Shown here piece after piece: positions 5,348 through 8,712 of a stretch of DNA of 8,712 nt; the stretch's first letter is position 1; every line of letters starts with the position of its first letter. The position numbers and the translations under genes are program-made. The notes under the pieces are model-generated. The model saw nothing but the letters and a program-made list of their open reading frames with translations. It ran no database searches and had not been told where the DNA came from. The stretch comes from an uncultured Altererythrobacter sp. (GTDB lineage Bacteria; Pseudomonadota; Alphaproteobacteria; Sphingomonadales; Sphingomonadaceae), in the NCBI GenBank assembly GCA_938009055.1, contig CALLIO010000328.1:1-8712 (forward strand), read 5' to 3'.

Positions 5348-6142
5348 ATGGCTGATGAAGAGCTGCCACCTGAAGAGGTGGAGACGGCTCCTGTTGACGC
5401 GCCTGAGTCCCAAGAGGGGGCAGAGGAAGCGCAAGAGGAGCAAGCGCCGCCGTCCCTAGAGGATGTGGCGTCAAATATGGGTTGGGCGCCGAAAGAGAAT
5501 TGGCGTGGCGATCCTGATAAGTGGAAGCCTGCGCATGAGTTTGTGCAGACCACGGCTGACATCAATAGCAAGCTTTCCAAGAGCGTTCGCGGTCTGGAAA
5601 CGCGCCTCGACGCCATGTCGCGCACTAGCGCTGCTATGGCTGAACGCGCGGTTGCTGAAGAGCGCTCCAAATGGGAGGCGCAATTCAACGAAGCTGTTGA
5701 GGTTGGAGACGCAAAGGCTGCGCGACAGGCCAGCGAGGCGATCAAGCAGATCGAAACGCACAAGCCGCAGCAAGGCCCAGCGCCAGAAGCTCAAGCGTTC
5801 CTTGAGCGCAATACTTGGATGGAGTCGGACAAAGAGGCTGCCGTATGGGCGCAAACTCGCGCAGGCCAATTGGCTGAGCAAGGGTTGAGCGCTGCAAAAC
5901 AGCTAGAGATTGTGGAGCGCGAGGCGAAGGATTTCTTCCCCCAGCACTTCAAGCAGCCTGACAAGCCAAAACCTGCCCCGCTGAGCAAGCCGGGCAATCG
6001 CGGTGGTAAGCCGCGCGGCAAGTCGTTCGCAACACTTCCTAAGGAAGCCCAAGCCGAAGCTCTCGATTTCGAGAAGCGGCGCGGCGTGGACAAGGAAGAG
6101 TTCGCCAAAGAGTATTACGCACAAATGGAGGCGCGATCATGA
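5348..6142 (+). CDS. Head scaffolding protein
   Basis: A 264-residue protein expected to template procapsid assembly and then leave. It has the usual build of scaffolds in this type of head module. There is an acidic Glu/Pro-rich N-terminus (1-40). A conserved-looking 'MGWAPKENWRGDPDKW' (44-59) follows. Then comes a long charged helix or coiled coil (about 70-138), 'FLERNTWMESDKEAAVW' (151-167) and a second helix (170-195). A basic Pro/Gly/Lys-rich linker (201-226) leads to a C-terminal helical unit (LPKEAQ...FEKRRGVDKEEFAKEYY, 230-257) that would bind capsid protein. It is strongly polar, with no membrane segment and no protease signature. AAGAG at 5336-5340 gives the ribosome site seven bases before ATG. 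The next gene begins in its stop (ATGA). The assignment rests on composition, architecture and position between portal and capsid genes. Confidence 0.85.
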   Translation: MADEELPPEEVETAPVDAPESQEGAEEAQEEQAPPSLEDVASNMGWAPKENWRGDPDKWKPAHEFVQTTADINSKLSKSVRGLETRLDAMSRTSAAMAERAVAEERSKWEAQFNEAVEVGDAKAARQASEAIKQIETHKPQQGPAPEAQAFLERNTWMESDKEAAVWAQTRAGQLAEQGLSAAKQLEIVEREAKDFFPQHFKQPDKPKPAPLSKPGNRGGKPRGKSFATLPKEAQAEALDFEKRRGVDKEEFAKEYYAQMEARS

Positions 6143-6573
6143 GCGCTGATAAAGAAGAGCCTACGCGTTCAGGCCGCCCGAAGCGGGAAGAAGCAACGCA
6201 AACCGAGCGCCGCCGCAGAAAAGGCGGAACACAGCAAAAACTGGCCATTCCAGACGAATACACGCGGAAATATCCTGAGATGGATTTCCGCCACGCCGTC
6301 GATGACGAAGGCCGGATTGAGCAACTGACACAAAATGACGACTGGGAAAAAGTTCCCGGCGCACCAACAATTCACGCTGGCACAGGCGCTGGCGGTCAAG
6401 CTACAAAATATCACCTGTTGATGAAGCCAAAGAAATTCATGGCCCAAGACCGAGCAGAGCGCGAGGCCCATCGACAGCGAATACAGCAGCAACAGACCGC
6501 ACATCCTGAAGCCCAGCAGGCGATTGCCTCTGGAAGTGACAACTACTCACCACCGGGCAATCAAATCTCCTAA
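6139..6573 (+). CDS. Phage head-module protein of unknown function, basic and Gln-rich (144 aa)
   Basis: A 144-residue soluble protein. The N-terminus (1-35) is basic, with RRRRKGG at 24-30. A more ordered core at about 35-100 contains 'FRHAVDDEGRIEQLTQNDDWEKV' (50-72) and ends with 'LLMKPKKFMAQDRAE'. Residues 105-144 are Gln/Ala-rich and likely disordered (RIQQQQ at 114-119). The pattern of an aromatic/Arg start, then D-x-x-GRI and DDWE-V is one I associate with uncharacterised proteins beside capsid genes in phages, but I cannot name a function. A strong ribosome site (GGAGG, 6127-6131) precedes ATG 6139 by seven bases, and the start overlaps the scaffold stop. A minor capsid, RNA- or DNA-binding assembly factor would all fit. 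It lacks any visible protease catalytic motif. Confidence 0.78.
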   Translation: MSADKEEPTRSGRPKREEATQTERRRRKGGTQQKLAIPDEYTRKYPEMDFRHAVDDEGRIEQLTQNDDWEKVPGAPTIHAGTGAGGQATKYHLLMKPKKFMAQDRAEREAHRQRIQQQQTAHPEAQQAIASGSDNYSPPGNQIS

Positions 6574-6585
6574 AAGGAATTTGAC

Positions 6586-7155
6586 ATGGCTTTTGGACTA
6601 AGGCCGATCCGTTTTAAAAATGGCGATTGCTATAACGGCGCGGCAGACACTTATTTCGTTCCAGCCACGGACGCATCCGATCTCTTCGAAGGCGATCCAG
6701 TCGTATTGACTGGTGACGGCGATGAGACCGGCATTCCAGGCGTGCGCCTTGCTCTTGCAGGCGAGCGCATTACTGGCATTATCCGTGGCTTCACTCACAA
6801 CCCTGTAGACAACTCGGCTACACCAGTCATTGAGCAAGGCTACCGCGAAGGCGGACGCGAAGCTTACGTGCTGGTTGTCGGCCCTGATGTCGAATTTGAG
6901 GCCCAAGCAGACGCCGCTGGCCTTACCGCAGCGGATATTGGCAGCAATGTCGATTTGGTCGCTGGTGCCGGATCAACCGTCACCCGCCAATCGGGCTACG
7001 CTATCGATTCCGCATCTGCTGGCACGGCTTCCGCGCAACTGCGCCTTCGCCGCGTTAATCAGAAAATTGGCAATGCAATTGGCGCTGACACGCTGTGGGT
7101 CGTTTCTATCGTTGAAACTACCGAAACAGCCGCTGCTGGCACCACTGGCGTATAA
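6586..7155 (+). CDS. Structural cement (head decoration) protein
   Basis: A 189-residue protein matching the build of phage structural cement proteins that bind the outer capsid and stabilise it (Bordetella phage BPP-1 Gp24-like family). Typical pieces are an opening 'MAFGLRPIRFKNG', 'DLFEGDPVVLTGDGD' (about 32-46), 'IPGVRLALAGERITGIIRGF' (about 49-68), a 'YVLVVGPDVEFEAQAD' strand (about 93-108), a predicted 'DIGSNVDLV' turn, and 'SGYAIDS' before a final beta strand. The C-terminus is Thr/Ala-rich. AAGGA at 6574-6578 lies seven bases before ATG. The gene sits 12 bases after the previous stop and 12 before the capsid gene, so capsid and cement should be produced together. Confidence 0.82.
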   Translation: MAFGLRPIRFKNGDCYNGAADTYFVPATDASDLFEGDPVVLTGDGDETGIPGVRLALAGERITGIIRGFTHNPVDNSATPVIEQGYREGGREAYVLVVGPDVEFEAQADAAGLTAADIGSNVDLVAGAGSTVTRQSGYAIDSASAGTASAQLRLRRVNQKIGNAIGADTLWVVSIVETTETAAAGTTGV

Positions 7156-7167
7156 GGAGACTGACTG

Positions 7168-8085
7168 ATGGCTATTACACGTTCAGCCCATCCAGATTCC
7201 CTCTGGCCGGGCATTAAGATTTACTTCGGTAAGACCTACAAAGAACAGCGCAAGCCGTTCGAGGCTTACTTCCAAATGGAAACAAGCGATAAGGCTTACG
7301 AGGAAATCGTTGAGGCGCAAGGCTTTGGCTTTGCGGCTGTGAAGAACGAGGGCGCTGCGATTCAGTATGACACTGATCGGCAGGGCTACAAAACTCGCTT
7401 CACTAACCAGACTTACGGTCTTGGTTACATCGTGACTCGCGAGGCGATTGAGGACAACCAGTATAAGGTTCTGTCTGAGCGCCGCGCACCTGAGCTCGCT
7501 CGCTCGATGAACACGACCAAATGTATCGTTCACGCGAACATTTTGAACCGTGGCTTCGATCCTGCGTTCGCGATTGGTGATGGTGTGGAGCTGTTCTCGG
7601 CTGCGCACGTCGTTGATGGCGGCGCTTTGCAGTCTAACCTTCTAGCCGCAGCCGACTTGTCGGAAACCGGCCTTGAAGACGCTGCAACGCAGATCATGCT
7701 GATGGAAAACGCACGCGGTCATGTGATCGCGGCCAAGCCTAAAACCTTGGTTATTCATCCGTCCAACTGGGCGAATGCAATGCGTATTCTCGAAAGCGAT
7801 TTGCAATCGGGTGCCTCAACGGACAGCACGAATACCAACAACCTGAACGCCTTGAAGGTGCGCGGTGTTGTTGAGAATGTCGTGATGGATCCATATCTCG
7901 ATTCGCCGGATGCGTGGTGTCTCACCACTGACATTCCGAACGGTCTGATGTGTTTCCAGCGCCGTGAGCTTGAGTTCACGCAGGATAACGATTTCGACAC
8001 TGAAAACGCCAAAGCAAAGGCTACGGAGCGCTACGTTCCTGGTGTTGCTGACTGGCGCGGTGTGTTCGGGTCGCCTGGCGCATAA
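7168..8085 (+). CDS. Major capsid protein
   Basis: A 305-residue protein that would form the icosahedral shell and is presumably of HK97 fold. Features seen in such coats: an N-terminal helical part (1-40), 'FEAYFQMETSDKAYEEIVEAQGFG' (about 31-54) leading to an extended loop, a middle beginning 'TYGLGYIVTREAIEDN' that resembles the gpT-type head subunits in layout, 'KPKTLVIHPSNWANAMRIL' (about 191-209), 'LKVRGVVENVVMDPYLDSPDAW', and a last strand ending 'GVADWRGVFGSPGA'. No N-terminal maturation domain is evident, which fits the separate scaffold gene and absence of a protease. The ribosome site is the strongest in the window (AAGGAGA, 7154-7160, seven bases before ATG, overlapping the cement stop), as expected for the most abundant product. 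A terminator follows. The role is secure from context; family assignment is less so. Confidence 0.92.
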   Translation: MAITRSAHPDSLWPGIKIYFGKTYKEQRKPFEAYFQMETSDKAYEEIVEAQGFGFAAVKNEGAAIQYDTDRQGYKTRFTNQTYGLGYIVTREAIEDNQYKVLSERRAPELARSMNTTKCIVHANILNRGFDPAFAIGDGVELFSAAHVVDGGALQSNLLAAADLSETGLEDAATQIMLMENARGHVIAAKPKTLVIHPSNWANAMRILESDLQSGASTDSTNTNNLNALKVRGVVENVVMDPYLDSPDAWCLTTDIPNGLMCFQRRELEFTQDNDFDTENAKAKATERYVPGVADWRGVFGSPGA

Positions 8086-8098
8086 GCCACATGGGAAG

Positions 8099-8133
8099 GC
8101 CCCGCGCCCTAAAGGCGGGGCACCTTTCTTTTT
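8099..8133 (+). terminator. Intrinsic terminator directly after the capsid gene
   Basis: A 7-bp GC-only stem, GCCCCGC (8099-8105) with GCGGGGC (8115-8121), encloses a 9-base loop. The T-rich tail TTTCTTTTT (8125-8133) follows after three bases. Flanking AAGG and CCTT could lengthen the stem. The short offset and the C in the T-run suggest incomplete termination, so that capsid mRNA is favoured while some transcription continues into the next genes. The next ATG is only 13 bases past the T-run, and no new promoter is seen between. Confidence 0.82.
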
Positions 8134-8145
8134 AGCAGGTGAGCC

Positions 8146-8394
8146 ATGCGACAGCCCAAGAAATACACGCCGGGCAAGGTTCGCGCCATCTGTGATCGAT
8201 GCGGTTTTGAATACCCTTTGGCTGAGCTCCGCAAGGAGTGGACCGGCTTGATGGTTTGCAAAAGCGATTGGGATTATCGCGAGCCACAATTGGAGCCGCC
8301 CAAGGTAGCGCCTGAGGGTGTCGCGGTGCCCAATAACCGGCCTGACAACCAGATTTTTACGGTGCCAAACACCACAACGCGGGATGACCTATGA
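8146..8394 (+). CDS. Small phage protein with a CxxC...C zinc-ribbon-like motif
   Basis: An 82-residue protein with the pattern CDRCGFEYPLAELRKEWTGL (16-35) then VCKSDWDYREPQ (37-48). It recurs in small phage proteins encoded near capsid genes ('CxxCG...W-GL-VCK-DWE-RHPQ'). Cys16, Cys19 and Cys38 would be metal ligands. A fourth Cys is missing, and Asp41 stands where it might be, as I recall also for relatives. The C-terminal third (49-82) is Pro/Asn/Thr-rich and probably unstructured. The function is unknown; a head-completion or structural role is inferred from position. AGGTGAG at 8137-8143 lies just before the ATG, and the following gene overlaps its stop as ATGA. Confidence 0.78.
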   Translation: MRQPKKYTPGKVRAICDRCGFEYPLAELRKEWTGLMVCKSDWDYREPQLEPPKVAPEGVAVPNNRPDNQIFTVPNTTTRDDL

Positions 8395-8712
8395 GTTATA
8401 GAGACCGCGTTCTGTTCGAGACAGACACGATAGGCACAGGCCCGATTGTCTTTGTACGGGCTGGTGACGGCTATCAAGCGCCATCGCAGGCGGGCTTGGT
8501 TGAGGGCGACACAGTTTCTTACGTCCTTGAGGACGGCAACGCATGGGAAACAGGCCGCGCAACGCTGAACAACGGCGTTTGGGAGCGGGCTTTATCGGAT
8601 AGCAGCACCAATGCGCTGATTAGCCTTTCCGGCAATGCGCGGTGCTTTTTCACGGTGATTGCGGAGGATATTCGCGAGATCAAGGAGCGGATTGCTGAGT
8701 TGGACACCGGCA
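8391..8712 (+). CDS. N-terminal part of a fibre-like phage structural protein (truncated by window edge)
   Basis: 107 residues are visible and the frame is open at the edge. The opening 'DRVLFETDTIGTGPIVF' (5-21), 'GDTVSYVLEDGNAWETGRATL' (39-59), 'WERALSDSSTNALISLSGNARCFFTV' (64-89) fits a module common in phage tail, neck and head-fibre proteins (DRV-ETTxTTGTG ... YxIxDGxxWEVGxGT ... R-V-xSSN ... FxxGxKxVFxT). Directly after it a heptad-like helix starts (EDIREIKERIAELD, 92-105), suggesting a trimerising stem beyond the window. It could be a head-spike fibre partner for the 81-residue spike base protein, or a tail or neck fibre; the visible part cannot decide. The start codon overlaps the preceding stop (ATGA). 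Confidence 0.75.
   Translation, partial: MSYRDRVLFETDTIGTGPIVFVRAGDGYQAPSQAGLVEGDTVSYVLEDGNAWETGRATLNNGVWERALSDSSTNALISLSGNARCFFTVIAEDIREIKERIAELDTG

Noticed and set aside
5305..5763. 152-aa minus-strand open frame opposite the scaffold gene
   Set aside because: Ser/Ala-rich shadow of the acidic scaffold N-terminus, with no independent support.
8410..8425. GTTCGAG-like sequence resembling a tRNA T-loop
   Set aside because: It lies within an open coding frame, with no matching acceptor or anticodon stems nearby.
1..8712. CRISPR arrays, insertion sequences, attachment sites, defence genes
   Set aside because: No spaced repeat series, terminal inverted repeats, transposase, integrase or defence motif is seen on either strand. 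The only exact repeat noted is the 15-mer pair inside one gene.

Overview
The window is a contiguous stretch of a tailed double-stranded DNA phage or prophage: the end of an early/middle region followed by the DNA-packaging and head-assembly genes. Every supported gene is on the + strand, and genes are packed with ATGA junctions or overlaps of 11-29 bases. Base composition is moderately GC-rich. Family resemblances (a GTA-like head spike base protein, a DUF5681-type small terminase, promoter and codon style) suggest a host in the Alphaproteobacteria. That is an inference: no host gene, attachment site or integrase is visible.

Layout. Positions 1-745 hold the end of an upstream gene, a tiny basic ORF and a 190-residue protein with a helix-turn-helix-like C-terminus. 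Positions 746-924 are the longest non-coding stretch. They hold a promoter-like sequence overlapping the stop codon of the 190-residue gene, a very good intrinsic terminator only about 17 bases past the -10 element, and GC-rich dyads in front of the terminase genes. Positions 925-5047 encode small terminase, large terminase (PBSX/Terminase_3 type), a P22-like portal, a small unknown protein and a GroES-like co-chaperonin. Positions 5044-8085 encode a head spike base-like protein, a scaffold, an unknown Gln-rich protein, a structural cement protein and the major capsid protein. A terminator follows the capsid gene. After it come a small Cys-containing protein and the start of a fibre-like protein cut by the window edge.

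How it works together: the small and large terminases recognise, cut and pump DNA through the portal into a procapsid built from capsid protein on the scaffold. Cement and spike proteins decorate the shell. The phage GroES probably pairs with host GroEL to fold the abundant capsid protein. No prohead protease or Mu F-like gene lies between portal and capsid, which fits a P22-like (podovirus-style) head with a separate scaffold.

The most interesting point is the arrangement 190-residue HTH-like protein / promoter / immediate terminator / terminase genes. It is laid out like the lambdoid Q - pR' - tR' late-gene switch, though the protein does not look like lambda Q itself. I propose it as a candidate late antitermination switch. 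Nothing in the window is a defence system, CRISPR array, transposon or RNA gene that I can support.
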